From: Collinsella aerofaciens
GTDB lineage: Bacteria > Actinomycetota > Coriobacteriia > Coriobacteriales > Coriobacteriaceae
Reading direction: 5' to 3'
Length of the DNA stretch: 60,499 nt
Assembly: GCF_028207065.1 (NCBI RefSeq)
Contig: NZ_JAQLFP010000014.1
Location: forward strand, 1 to 60,499
Below, piece after piece: positions 33,644-42,579 of the stretch; within the stretch, counting starts at the first letter, position 1, and every line of letters starts with the position of its first letter. Below the pieces are notes generated by a model. The model worked only from the letters and a program-made list of their open reading frames with translations. It was not told where the DNA came from and made no database searches. The position numbers were made by a program, and so were the translations under genes.

Positions 33644-34042
33644 CTATTCGTCGTCGTCGCACTCGGCGGAACTGGCACCGTTCACGTAGATGATCTGCTG
33701 GCGCGCCTCGTTGACGAGGGCGTCGAAGTCGAGTTTCTCGTCGGGGCGCGCGAGCGCGACCGTCATGGCGAGCGGAAGGTTGACACCCGCGATCACGTGG
33801 ATCCGGTCGGAGGCGAAGCGGGAAAAGCGCTGGTTCACGCTGCCGCCGTACGCGTCGGTGAGGACGACGACCTCGTCAGTGCCCGAAAGAGCCGCCTCGA
33901 CCGCCGCGTCGAGCCCCTCGCCGTTGTCGTTCACGTAGGCGCACACGGCGTTGACGGCGTCGCCCTTACCCGTAAGGAACTCGAGGGTGTCCTTGAAGCC
34001 CTGGGCGAGAAGGGAATGGCTCGCCACAACTATCTTTCTCAT
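33644..34042 (-). CDS. PTS mannose-family EIIA component
   Basis: A 132-residue cytosolic phosphocarrier. It begins RKIVVASHSLLAQG, where His9 is the expected site phosphorylated by HPr, and has the family's VVVLTDAYGGS and IAGVNLPLAMTV segments. It receives phosphate from HPr and passes it to EIIB (35700). Single-domain EIIA rather than an AB fusion. It sits 26 bp after EIID in the same unit. ATG 34042. Confidence 0.93.
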   Translation of the reverse strand: MRKIVVASHSLLAQGFKDTLEFLTGKGDAVNAVCAYVNDNGEGLDAAVEAALSGTDEVVVLTDAYGGSVNQRFSRFASDRIHVIAGVNLPLAMTVALARPDEKLDFDALVNEARQQIIYVNGASSAECDDDE

Positions 34043-34068
34043 TGATTCACCAATCTCTTGGGTCGAAG

Positions 34069-34902
34069 CTAGGCGAGGATGCCGGCGGCGGAGGCGACCA
34101 TCGCGAGGACGATCACCACGAGGATGAGGGCCGTCATGCTCGCGTTCTTCTTGGTAAGAAGGTAATACGCGCTTCCCGTGATGGCGGCGGGGATCATGGC
34201 AGGCAGGATCTTGTCGAGCAGCGGCTGAATCTCCATCGCGACGTCGCCGAAGCTGAAGCTAATCGGGCAGGTGACGCCGATGACCGAGGCGATGAGGCAG
34301 CCGACCACGGTGAGGCCGAGCACGGAGGCGGCGGCAGTGAGGTTGGGAAGCTTCTCGCTGAAGTCGGTGACGAGCTTCACGCCCTGCTTGTAGCCGAACT
34401 CGAGGGCGTGCATGCGGACCCAGAAGATGGCCAGGATGAGCGCGAACCAGATGCCGGCTCCCACGGGGTTGCCCTCGATGGCCATGTAGGCGGCGATGGA
34501 GCCCATGATGGTCGGGATCATGGTCATGAGCAGGGAGTCGCCGACGCCGGCGAGCGGTCCCATGGTGCCGATCTTCAGGTCTTGGACGGCGTCCGCCGCC
34601 GCTAGGCCGTCGCGCTCCTCCATGGCCACGCAGGCGCCAAGAATGATGGCGGCGAGCCAAGGCTGGGTGTTGTAGTAGCGGAAGTGGTTGTTGAGCGCTT
34701 GCTTATAGTCCTCGTCGTTCGTGTAGATCTTCCTCAGGACCGGCGAGAGGGCGTAGGCGACTGAGGCGCCCTGCTGGGTCTGGTAGTTGAAGGTGCACAC
34801 GCTCATGAGCCAGCGCCAGTTCGCGTTGCGCAGGTCCTTCTTGGTGACCTTGTAGCCGGAGGGCTTGCCCTCGGCGACGGCGGTGATGTTCTCGTTTTCC
34901 AT
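34069..34902 (-). CDS. PTS mannose-family EIID component
   Basis: A 277-residue membrane component that forms the sugar channel with EIIC. Typical EIID features are seen: a cytosolic start with KKDLRNANWRWLMSVCTFNYQ, a GPLAGVGDSL motif near 138, and C-terminal hydrophobic helices. The start ATG 34902 lies 2 bp after the EIIC stop, which is tight coupling. Specificity cannot be read from sequence; the neighbours suggest a fructose-containing saccharide. Confidence 0.94.
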   Translation of the reverse strand: MENENITAVAEGKPSGYKVTKKDLRNANWRWLMSVCTFNYQTQQGASVAYALSPVLRKIYTNDEDYKQALNNHFRYYNTQPWLAAIILGACVAMEERDGLAAADAVQDLKIGTMGPLAGVGDSLLMTMIPTIMGSIAAYMAIEGNPVGAGIWFALILAIFWVRMHALEFGYKQGVKLVTDFSEKLPNLTAAASVLGLTVVGCLIASVIGVTCPISFSFGDVAMEIQPLLDKILPAMIPAAITGSAYYLLTKKNASMTALILVVIVLAMVASAAGILA

Positions 34903-34904
34903 GG

Positions 34905-35690
34905 TTACTCATCCTCTCCGATGAAGGCGTCTGCGGAAGCGTGGGCGGCGAGCTCGGTGTCCCTCTCGGCACGCTGGTAGAACGCAATCGCGAGGGCAAC
35001 GCCGACGATGGCGGCGCCGATGATGGGCACGTTCAGGAAGGCCGAGAGGAAGAAGCCGGCGAGCAGGTACTGGAAGTACTTGGCGGTTGGCATGTAGCGG
35101 AGCAGCATGGCGATACCGACGGCCGGGAGCATCTTGCCGGCGAGGGTGAGGCCGGAGAGGAACCACTGGGGCATGACCTCGAGGAGCCAGTTGACGGCGG
35201 GCTGGCCGAGCGTCACGGAGACAAAGACGGGCAGGGCGGCGCACAGGCCGAAGAGCGCGGGGCAGACCCACAGGATGGCGTTCATCTGATTGAACTTACC
35301 CTCGTTGCAGAACTTCTGGGACTTCTCGACGACAAAGCCGTTGAGGATCTTGGCGACGACGTCGAGCTGGATGCCGAGCATGCCGACCGGCAGGCCGATG
35401 GCGAGGCCCGTGTCGGAGCCCAGGGTCACGCCGTAGGCGGTGGCGATGATGGCCATCGTGCCGTAGTCGGGAATGGAGGAGCCGCCGAAGCCCGCGACGC
35501 CGAGCTGCATGAGCTGAATGGTGCCGCCGATGACAAGGCCGGTCTTCCAGTCGCCCATGACGACTCCGGTGATGAGGCCCCAGAAAACGGCGTAATTGAC
35601 GAAGATCATCGGGATGCCGTAGTAGTCCACGTGCTTGATGAAGGCCAGCAGGGTCAAAAGGACGACCTGCAGGATAGTGAAGTTGACCAT
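34905..35690 (-). CDS. PTS mannose-family EIIC component
   Basis: A 261-residue integral membrane protein with about seven hydrophobic segments, typical of ManY/LevF/AgaC-type EIIC (VNYAVFWGLITGVVMGDWKT near 30-50, GGTIQLMQLGVAGFGGSSIPD near 56-75). It forms the translocation unit with EIID. ATG 35690 follows an AGGGGGA site. It lies 9 bp after EIIB. Confidence 0.94.
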   Translation of the reverse strand: MVNFTILQVVLLTLLAFIKHVDYYGIPMIFVNYAVFWGLITGVVMGDWKTGLVIGGTIQLMQLGVAGFGGSSIPDYGTMAIIATAYGVTLGSDTGLAIGLPVGMLGIQLDVVAKILNGFVVEKSQKFCNEGKFNQMNAILWVCPALFGLCAALPVFVSVTLGQPAVNWLLEVMPQWFLSGLTLAGKMLPAVGIAMLLRYMPTAKYFQYLLAGFFLSAFLNVPIIGAAIVGVALAIAFYQRAERDTELAAHASADAFIGEDE

Positions 35691-35699
35691 ATTTCCCCC

Positions 35700-36173
35700 T
35701 TAGATGAGGTCTGCGACGGAGACGGGCTTGTCGGCGGGCACGAACTGGGCCGTCACCTTGACGCCACGGGCGATGAGCGCCTTGTAGCTCTGGACGTTCT
35801 CGGCGGAGGCGTAGGCGCGCTGGGTGAGCTGGATGCCGTCCTCCTTGACGAGCGAGCCGCCGACGACCAGCGACGGGAGCTCGACGCCCGACTCGACCAG
35901 GCGAAGCATCGTCTCGGGCTCCTTGGCGATGACGAAGACCTTCTCGCGGTCGTACTTGCCCGCGGCGAAGTTCTTGAGCGCGGTCTGCTCGGAGATGATC
36001 GAAACGGCCATGCCCGCGGGGCGCGCCATCCTCATGGTGGACTTCAGGACCTCGTCGCCGGCGACCTTGTCGTCGATGACCATGACTCGGGTCGCGCCCG
36101 ACACCGGGGCCCACTGCGTCACGATGATGCCGTGAAGCAGGCGATTGTCGATTCGTGCCATAACAACACTCAT
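35700..36173 (-). CDS. PTS mannose-family EIIB component
   Basis: A 157-residue cytosolic phosphotransfer protein. ARIDNRLLHGIIVTQW near residues 6-21 carries the expected active His in the LLHG motif. ATG 36173 follows GATAGGAG; the longer frame would add 23 non-family residues. First gene of the PTS unit, 123 bp after the stop of the LevR-like regulator. No -24/-12 promoter was seen in that gap. Confidence 0.94.
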   Translation of the reverse strand: MSVVMARIDNRLLHGIIVTQWAPVSGATRVMVIDDKVAGDEVLKSTMRMARPAGMAVSIISEQTALKNFAAGKYDREKVFVIAKEPETMLRLVESGVELPSLVVGGSLVKEDGIQLTQRAYASAENVQSYKALIARGVKVTAQFVPADKPVSVADLI

Positions 36174-36296
36174 GTTTGCTCCTATCAAATGAAGTTTTGC
36201 GTTCGGTACTGCCTCGGCGCTATCCGGATTCGCGCCGGGCAAGGGGTTATCGGATTATTGAGGACGCGCGGTCAGCTTGCGGCGGCGCGGGGAAGG

Positions 36297-39038
36297 TCAC
36301 TCGTCGAGCAGGAGGTCCGAGGAGCCGAGGCGCTCTTCTCGCGCCGGGGCGGCGCTCACGCTTATGTAGTCGAAGACATATGCGATCTCGCTTACGGGAA
36401 CCTCTACGCGATAGCGCGTCGAGATGCTCGAGAAGCTCTGCCTGAAGGACTCGATGAAATCGGCGCGTTCCTCCTCGAAGCGGTCCTGGCCAACGTAGGT
36501 CTCAATGGGGTTTCTGGTAACAAGGCGCTCGACGAGACAGCAGAGGTGAACGTAGAGCCCAATGATGGCGTTGCTGCCGATCTTCTCGCCTGTCCTGCGC
36601 TGAAGCTCGTGCACGGCGCTCTCGATCTCATGGAATAGCCGCTCCGGGTCGAGGATGGTGATGGAGCGGATGACGTTCTGCAGCGTCATGTTCGAGAGCA
36701 GCTTCTCGTGGAAAGAAGAGAGCTCGGAAGCGTCAAGCCACCTGCCGAACACGGCATCAACCTTAGAGGCGGACGCCGTCGACATGATGTCCTCGAGGGC
36801 GACGAAGGGGACGGAGGCGACCCCGGGGTCTCCCGTGCCGATGACGGCGCAGACGCGGTGCTCGGAGAAAACGGCGTCGTTCGACCCGTTCGCGACGAGC
36901 TGCTTGAAGGGCCTCGTGAGCAGGCGCGCGCCTATGGTGCGCGGGAGGCTCTGCGAGACGAGCTGGCGTATCCTCTCCGCGGCGTCGACCCCGGACTCGG
37001 AGCAGAAGACGATGGCGTCCTCACGGTTGACGCGCTCGATCACCTTGCAGTGCGTCACGCACGCGGCGGTCGCATCGCCAAGAACCTCGGCGATGGACTT
37101 GCCGCCGAGCAGCCCGACCCCGATCTCGAGCGCAAGACCGGTAGAGACGTTGTTCACCACGCCGATAGTGGAGTCGGTAACGTTCTCGAGGGCCTTATAG
37201 GCCTCCTCCAAGGAGCCCATGTCGACGAGGAACACGACCCCGGTGCAGTAGGAATGGCGGTCGACGAGGCGCTGGAGCGGACCGACGATGTCCTTCAGCT
37301 GCTGGTCGTAGGGCATGTCGACAGCCTCGTACACATGCATGCCGAGCATACGGTTCGCCGCGTCGGCGATGCTCGTCGCCGTTGAGTAGCCGTGGGACAA
37401 GATGACGCAGAGCGTCCGAAGGGCCTTCGCATCGCGAGACTCCGATGCGACGCACAGCGTCAGAAGCGTCTTCGTGAAGTGATCGAGCGAGATTCCCAGC
37501 GCCCCTTCCACGTCTGCGGCGACCTGATCGGAGACACTCGAGGCAAACGGCAATTCGGAGGTCACGGCACCGAGGAGATGGGAGATTTGCTCCGCACAGG
37601 CAGACTTTCGCTTAGCCAGGCCGATACCCGGCCACAACTGCAGGCAAATCTCCTGGGCCAGTAGAAAAGCGACCTTCCTCGAAAGCTCGATGCCATAAGA
37701 AGAGCCTGCGTCGGCAAGGACCGCGCCCACGACGCGCTCGAAGGCGCGCGACCTCGAGGAGGCGACGCCGTGGTCGAAGATCAAGTGATCCTCAACGCCG
37801 CGCACAGCGGAGACAGCTTGCGAGACAAGCTCGGAGACAGAGAGCTCCCCGGCGCAGAATCGCTCATCGAGGGAGCACAGGGCATCGAGCGCCTGCTCGA
37901 CCGGCCCTGTGCTCTCGGCGGCATCCAGAGACGCGTCGATCAGAACGCCATCGTCGGGCTGTTGATCGATCTGCGCGGAGGAGAGGAGCCCGCTGGGAAG
38001 AAGATACGGGCGAACGACGACGTAGTCGCCCTCGCGATTGAGGAACGCTTTGGCACAGCAGTTCGTCACGCAGGCGCGCAAGCCGGCGATGTTATCGGAA
38101 AAGTCCGCGTTCACGAGGCAACGGTATGCGCCGCGGCTGATCTTCACATCAGAACCGATTCGGCACCCCTCGCTGCGCAGGAAGCTCAAGATGAGATCCT
38201 CGCGCTCCTCGGGGGTCCGCTCCTTGAGTGAGGGGACGCGGGCACAGATGGGCATTTTGCTGTAGGCCGAGGAAACCTTCAGGTCATCGGCGGAAAGCGT
38301 CGTCGAAAGAACGAGGCGAGCGCGCGGCGCATCCTGGGAGGCATCGAGCCCGAGGGCCGTCGCAAGGCAGTGCTCCATCGCAGAGGGAGAGAGTGCCTCG
38401 ATGCCGTTGACAAAGACCACACCCCCGCGCGCTTTCGCGATCGACTCGTCAAGAAGCCCGTTGAACGAGGCGGCGTCCGGGACCCCGGCGCAGTCGATGC
38501 GCACATAGGAGGAGTCGCGGGACAGCAAGCCCTGGTTCTTGCCGTACTCGTACACAAGGCGAGAAAGGAAAGACTTACCGACATCCACGCCGCCGCTCAA
38601 GAGGATGGGCAGGCCAAACGGAGGGTACTGAACCGCAGCCTTGCACTGCTCGACAACGGAGCTGAGGCTCATGTCGAAGCCCACGGCACGCGCGAAGTCG
38701 CGGTGATCGGCGATTCCCGTCGCCTGGATGAGGTCGGCGAGCGAGGCGTACTCGCTTGCAGAGAGCTTTACCTGAAAACGCTTCTGGAACGCGCGGCAAT
38801 GAAAATAACGGACAGGCCTGCCCGCCACCTTAACCACAAGACCGGCGCGAACAAGGTCGTTGAGGTACTGGCTCGCCAGGCTCCTGGAGATGATGAGCGT
38901 CTCGGCGATGTCGGAGGTGGACAGACGGGCAAGGTCGTCGAGCGAGACGGCAGAGGTGAGGGCCTCGAGATGCTCGAGAATCCTGTCCCTCATGTCGACG
39001 GGTTTCTTTGCCAAGCTGTCCTGTGTGGTCTTGTCCAT
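36297..39038 (-). CDS. LevR-like PTS regulation protein with a degenerate AAA+ domain
   Basis: A 913-residue regulator with an N-terminal winged HTH (about 20-75, LIISRSLASQYLNDLVRAG), a LevR/NifA-like AAA+ core (about 120-350), PRD1 (about 400-520), an EIIA-Man-like domain with VILSHGYSTATSI and VVFLVDMGSLEEA (about 540-650), an EIIB-like part, and a C-terminal PRD2 with IIGLYVHLCCLVERL. The AAA+ core is odd: Walker A is GGVDVGKSF, Walker B reads GGVVFVNG without the usual DE pair, and the GAFTGA sigma-54 contact loop is missing. It likely senses PTS phosphorylation and controls the operon downstream. ATG 39038 has AGGAGG upstream. Confidence 0.9.
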   Translation of the reverse strand: MDKTTQDSLAKKPVDMRDRILEHLEALTSAVSLDDLARLSTSDIAETLIISRSLASQYLNDLVRAGLVVKVAGRPVRYFHCRAFQKRFQVKLSASEYASLADLIQATGIADHRDFARAVGFDMSLSSVVEQCKAAVQYPPFGLPILLSGGVDVGKSFLSRLVYEYGKNQGLLSRDSSYVRIDCAGVPDAASFNGLLDESIAKARGGVVFVNGIEALSPSAMEHCLATALGLDASQDAPRARLVLSTTLSADDLKVSSAYSKMPICARVPSLKERTPEEREDLILSFLRSEGCRIGSDVKISRGAYRCLVNADFSDNIAGLRACVTNCCAKAFLNREGDYVVVRPYLLPSGLLSSAQIDQQPDDGVLIDASLDAAESTGPVEQALDALCSLDERFCAGELSVSELVSQAVSAVRGVEDHLIFDHGVASSRSRAFERVVGAVLADAGSSYGIELSRKVAFLLAQEICLQLWPGIGLAKRKSACAEQISHLLGAVTSELPFASSVSDQVAADVEGALGISLDHFTKTLLTLCVASESRDAKALRTLCVILSHGYSTATSIADAANRMLGMHVYEAVDMPYDQQLKDIVGPLQRLVDRHSYCTGVVFLVDMGSLEEAYKALENVTDSTIGVVNNVSTGLALEIGVGLLGGKSIAEVLGDATAACVTHCKVIERVNREDAIVFCSESGVDAAERIRQLVSQSLPRTIGARLLTRPFKQLVANGSNDAVFSEHRVCAVIGTGDPGVASVPFVALEDIMSTASASKVDAVFGRWLDASELSSFHEKLLSNMTLQNVIRSITILDPERLFHEIESAVHELQRRTGEKIGSNAIIGLYVHLCCLVERLVTRNPIETYVGQDRFEEERADFIESFRQSFSSISTRYRVEVPVSEIAYVFDYISVSAAPAREERLGSSDLLLDE

Positions 39039-39231
39039 GACTTCTTACCTCCTCGTACAAGGAGTATAAGGGGAGAACAGAGAACGGAAGGGGGCGCGTG
39101 GGGGAATCAACAGCTCCGAGGAAAAGTCCACCACTTGAGGGGCAGAAAACAACGGCCATTGAACATTCAGGGCCGACGCTCAACACTTCGGCTCGACACT
39201 TCGCTTTGGAAAGGGCCCCGGCGCGCAGGGC

Positions 39232-39510
39232 CTAAAGCTTAACCATGCGCGCGGCGATGCGGGCGCAGTCGCAGGCGGCCTTCTTCTCGAAGGTGTTGTA
39301 GTCGACGACCCGGCCCTCGGCGCAGGGCTTGTCGCTGATGGCGCGCACGACGACGAGGGGCACGCCGTTGAGATAAGCGGCCTGCGCGATGGTGCAGCCC
39401 TCCATCTCGCAGCACAGGTCGCCGAAGGTCGCGAGGATTCGCTCCTTCTGTTCCGCGGGCGAGACGAACTGGTCGCCGGAGACGACGCGGCCCTTGAGGA
39501 CCTTAATGTC
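39232..39510 (-). pseudogene. mtnN: Truncated MTA/SAH nucleosidase, C-terminal 92 codons
   Basis: The minus strand reads the C-terminal part of a 5'-methylthioadenosine/S-adenosylhomocysteine nucleosidase: VVSGDQFV, then CCEMEGCTIAQAAYLNGVP (the ribose-binding MEG motif) and VVRAISDKP with the catalytic Asp, ending in TAG at 39232. The N-terminal 60% is missing. At about 39511 the frame joins an IS3 transposase remnant in opposite orientation. The loss is probably due to the element or to recombination through it. Confidence 0.85.
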
Positions 39511-39519
39511 GGGGGGCGA

Positions 39520-40008
39520 CGGCGGCCGCGGCGGCGCACGCCGCCAGCAAGGGCCGGAACGGATCGCGCAAGATCAAGGCGTCGCCCGGGAGGTCGGGCG
39601 TTACCGTCAGCCGGCGCCGCGTCTGCCGCATCATGAGGGAGAACGGCCTGGCCGGCGCATACGGCAGGAAGAGGTTCAAGGTGCACCCCGGGGCGGTCAA
39701 CGAGGCCGACGTGTCGAACGTCGTCGCGCGCGGCTTCGGCGGCAGGGCGCCGTGCACCCATATATGCAGCGACTTGGCCTGCGTGCGCGTCGGGGCGTCG
39801 TGGAACTACGTCTGCCTGCTCGTCGACCTCTGCAACGGGGAGATCGTCGGCCACTCCGAAGGACCGAGGAGGGACGCGCGAGCTCCGAGCCAAGCTCTTG
39901 GATTACGTGCACTGGTACAACAACTTCAGGATCCACTCGACGCTGGGCTACATGTCGCCGGTCGAGTTCAGGGAGGCGGGGCCGTCCCTCCCGGAATCGT
40001 CCAAATAA
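39520..40008 (+). mobile_element. IS3-family orfB transposase remnant with internal deletion
   Basis: The reading GVTVSRRRVCRIMRENGLA followed by GRKRFKVHP and ICSDLACVRVGASWNYVCLL matches the HTH_21 and first part of the rve (DDE) domain of IS3 transposases. After GEIVGHSEGPRRDAR the frame shifts and resumes as LLDYVHWYNNFRIHSTLGYM to TAA at 40006. The section carrying the second Asp and the Glu of the DDE triad is deleted, so it is inactive. The 5' end is also missing. Confidence 0.85.
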
Positions 40009-40714
40009 GTGTTGCCAATCCATAGCCAATCCAGCCATCATCTTCGCGAAGGCGGACGTCAGGAAAAGCTCGGCTTGAGCTCGGTCGGACGCGGTCTGTG
40101 GGGCATCATTCAGGCTCAGGGGGTCTCCTTGTCTTCTTCGGTCGCAACCTGAATGATAGGGACGGCCCCTTCTCTCTTTCCCCTTCGTTTTCGACGCGTC
40201 ACCCTCTCGGCGGGCTTAAGGCTCGCACTCGCGGGTGCAGGGGCTACGCCCAAACCCCAAAAACGTAACGCCGTGCTCGAAGCGTTTCCGGACGTCAGCG
40301 TAATCTCAAATCCCGTTCGTCAACTCATGGGCAAGCCACCTGAGACTACTCATTTCTCCTACTGGCAATGAAGACCTGCGACCTGCAGTTTTGCAAACTG
40401 CTTGAAAGCCACCTGCGTTGATTCACTTCCTATTGCAGCTGGCGGCTTGCACGCGAAAAGGCATTTAAGTTTCAAAACGGGCGTTTTCGGCGCTATCGAG
40501 CCTCCAAAGGCATCCCGCCGCGCCCTTTGGGACAAAAACAAAAACTCAAAGCCCTGAGTTCGAAAATAGTTTTTGGAGTTGTCCCGACTTTTGTCCCCGA
40601 AGCCGACGAAACGCGACAGGGTGTCACCTGGCGGCACTCGATTCGAGACGGCACCGAAAACTGGATGCAACCGGAATGACGGGACGGCAGAACCGAAGCC
40701 ATCGAGTGGGGATA
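40009..40714. other. Region without a supported gene
   Basis: About 700 bases between the IS3 remnant and the ribosomal operon terminator. ATCATTCAGG (40106-40115) and CCTGAATGAT (40148-40157) form a 10-bp inverted repeat. Open frames on both strands lack ribosome sites and protein-like composition. This may be eroded sequence at the island border. Confidence 0.5.
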
Positions 40715-40752
40715 GAAAAAGGCCCGGGTGCCGTGGGGCATCCGGGCCTTTG
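40715..40752 (-). terminator. Terminator after rplX
   Basis: GGCCCGGGTGCC (40721-40732) pairs with GGCATCCGGGCC (40737-40748), one G-T. On the minus strand the stem is followed by TTTTTC. It lies 26 bp after the rplX stop, so the ribosomal transcript ends here. Confidence 0.92.
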
Positions 40753-40777
40753 CTAGCAACTTGATGTTGCGGGCAGC

Positions 40778-41083
40778 TTAGAACTTGTGGCCGCACTTCT
40801 TGCAGACGCGCAGCTTGTTCTTGCCGTCCTTCTCGTGACCAACGCGGGTAACCTTACCGCACTCGGGGCAAACGAGATTGACGTTGGAGGCGTCGATGGG
40901 AGCCTCCTGCGAAACGATGCCGCCCTGCTGGTTGGCAGCGTTGGGCTTGACGGCCTTCTTGACGACCGAAACGCCCTCGACAACGACCTTGTTCTCGGCG
41001 GGGAGAGCACGCAGGACAACGCCCTGCTTGCCGCGATCCTTACCAGAGAGAACCTGGACCTTATCGCCCTTCTTGATATACAT
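40778..41083 (-). CDS. rplX: 50S ribosomal protein L24
   Basis: A 101-residue assembly-initiating large-subunit protein. The N-terminal KOW motif ([18 protein letters not shown]) and a C-terminal zinc-ribbon-like pair (CPECGK and CKKCGH) are complete. It is the last gene before a terminator, while in most bacteria rplE, rpsN and rpsH follow directly. Confidence 0.98.
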   Translation of the reverse strand: MYIKKGDKVQVLSGKDRGKQGVVLRALPAENKVVVEGVSVVKKAVKPNAANQQGGIVSQEAPIDASNVNLVCPECGKVTRVGHEKDGKNKLRVCKKCGHKF

Positions 41084-41096
41084 ATATCTCCCCTAA

Positions 41097-41465
41097 CTAC
41101 AGGGTCTCGGGAGCGAGCGAGACGATCTTCATGTACTTCTTGTCACGAAGCTCGCGAGCGACGGGCCCGAAGATACGGGTGCCGACGGGCGAACCATCGT
41201 TGTTGATGACAACGCAGGCGTTCTCATCAAAGCGAATGTAGGAGCCATCCTTGCGGCGGATCTCCTTAACGGTGCGAACGACGACGCAACGGACAACGTC
41301 CTTCTTCTTGACGTTGGCGCCAGGGGTAGCCTCCTGGACAGCACCGATGAACACATCGCCGATGCCTGCATAACGACGCTTGGAACCGCCAAGCACCTTG
41401 ATGCAGCGAATCTTGCGAGCGCCGGAGTTGTCGGCGACGTTCAGCATGGTTTGCATCTGAATCAT
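41097..41465 (-). CDS. rplN: 50S ribosomal protein L14
   Basis: A 122-residue protein of normal length, beginning [19 protein letters not shown]. The signature [14 protein letters not shown] and the C-terminal [14 protein letters not shown] end ([10 protein letters not shown]) are present. It lies at the interface with 30S. SD GGAGG precedes ATG 41465. Gap of 13 bp to rplX and 118 bp from rpsQ. Confidence 0.98.
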   Translation of the reverse strand: MIQMQTMLNVADNSGARKIRCIKVLGGSKRRYAGIGDVFIGAVQEATPGANVKKKDVVRCVVVRTVKEIRRKDGSYIRFDENACVVINNDGSPVGTRIFGPVARELRDKKYMKIVSLAPETL

Positions 41466-41583
41466 GGTAGATGTTCCTCCGAACTAAGAACCGAAGAGAG
41501 GTGCGCAGCCTTTATACGGCCCGTGGTATGCAAGCCAGGCATACGCACATCTTCGGAAACGTACAAGTCGTAAGAGCGACTGC

Positions 41584-41844
41584 TTATTTAGCGCGCTCGA
41601 CGACCTCGATGAGGCGCCAACGCTTCATCTTGGACATAGGACGGGTCTCCATAACGCGGACGGTGTCGCCCACGCCAGCCGTGCACTCCTCGTCGTGAGC
41701 GTGCAGCTTCTTGGAGCTGGTCATCATCTTGCCGTACTTGGGGTGACGCTTGCGCTCGGTGATGGTGACAACAATGGTCTTGGCACCGGAGACGGAGGTA
41801 ACGACACCCGTACGGACCTTACGCGAGTTACGCGAATCAGTCAT
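41584..41844 (-). CDS. rpsQ: 30S ribosomal protein S17
   Basis: An 86-residue primary 16S rRNA-binding protein with the OB-fold signature GDTVRVMETRPMSKMKRWRL near the C-terminus. Length and position between rpmC and rplN are standard. The 118-bp gap that follows contains a small inverted repeat (GTATGC/GCATAC near 41527-41545) whose function is unknown. Confidence 0.98.
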   Translation of the reverse strand: MTDSRNSRKVRTGVVTSVSGAKTIVVTITERKRHPKYGKMMTSSKKLHAHDEECTAGVGDTVRVMETRPMSKMKRWRLIEVVERAK

Positions 41845-41860
41845 GTTCTCTCCTTAGGTC

Positions 41861-42076
41861 CTACTCGGCGACAGCGGACTTCTCCGCTGCGATCTCGCGG
41901 GCGCGCTGCTCCGTGAGGACGCGAGCGATGTCCTTCTTCACGGTGTTGACGCGAGCGGTGTTGTCCAGCTGGCTGGTGGCCATCTGGAAACGAAGGTTAA
42001 AGAGCTCGGCGCGCATTTCCTTCAGCTTCTCAACGAGCTGAGCGTCCGAGAGCTCACGAATCTCTGCGGGCTTCAT
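41861..42076 (-). CDS. rpmC: 50S ribosomal protein L29
   Basis: A 71-residue protein near the peptide exit tunnel, starting [18 protein letters not shown] and containing LRFQMATSQLDNTARV. Its ATG overlaps the rplP stop by one base (TAATG), so the two are translationally coupled. Confidence 0.97.
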   Translation of the reverse strand: MKPAEIRELSDAQLVEKLKEMRAELFNLRFQMATSQLDNTARVNTVKKDIARVLTEQRAREIAAEKSAVAE

Positions 42077-42579
42077 TAGTTCTCCTCCTTGGCGGCGGCG
42101 GCGTCCTCAGCAGCCCACTTGGCCTCGAGAGCGGCCTCCTCAGCCATCTCCTTCTCGATGCGCTGCTCAGCGTTCTTGGCAGCAACAATCTTGGTCTTGA
42201 TGGGAAGCTTGTGCTGTGCAAGACGCAGAGCCTCGCGAGCGACCTCCTCGGGCACGCCCTTGACCTCGAACATGATGCGGCCGGGCTTGACGACGGCCAC
42301 CCACTCCTCGGGGTTACCCTTACCAGAACCCATGCGAGTCTCGGCAGGCTTCTTGGTGATGGGCTTATCGGGGAAGATCGTGATGTAGACACGACCGCCA
42401 CGCTTCATGTAGCGGGTCATGGCAATACGAGCGGCCTCAATCTGACGGTTGGTGATCCAATGGGCCTCGAGAGCCTGGATACCAAACTCGCCGAAATGCA
42501 GCTCGGTATTACCCTTGGCCTGGCCCTTCATGGAGCCACGCTGCACCTTGCGGTGAAGAATACGCTTAGGGGCAAGCAC
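42076..42579 (-). CDS. rplP: 50S ribosomal protein L16 with C-terminal extension
   Basis: The L16 core is complete ([38 protein letters not shown] split in the middle, [15 protein letters not shown]). The protein has 167 residues where about 137-144 is usual; the extra C-terminal ~30 residues are Ala/Glu-rich and probably helical. GTG start 42579 overlaps the rpsC stop by one base (TAGTG). Confidence 0.97.
   Translation of the reverse strand: MLAPKRILHRKVQRGSMKGQAKGNTELHFGEFGIQALEAHWITNRQIEAARIAMTRYMKRGGRVYITIFPDKPITKKPAETRMGSGKGNPEEWVAVVKPGRIMFEVKGVPEEVAREALRLAQHKLPIKTKIVAAKNAEQRIEKEMAEEAALEAKWAAEDAAAAKEEN

Noticed and set aside
36174..36296. Sigma-54 (-24/-12) promoter between the LevR-like gene and the PTS genes
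   Set aside because: No GG-N10-GC pair of the TGGCAC/TTGCA type is seen on the minus strand, and the regulator lacks the GAFTGA loop.
40153..40796. Small open frames between the IS3 remnant and rplX (72-145 codons)
   Set aside because: No ribosome sites, no recognisable motifs, both strands open in the same place, and one overlaps the rplX terminator.
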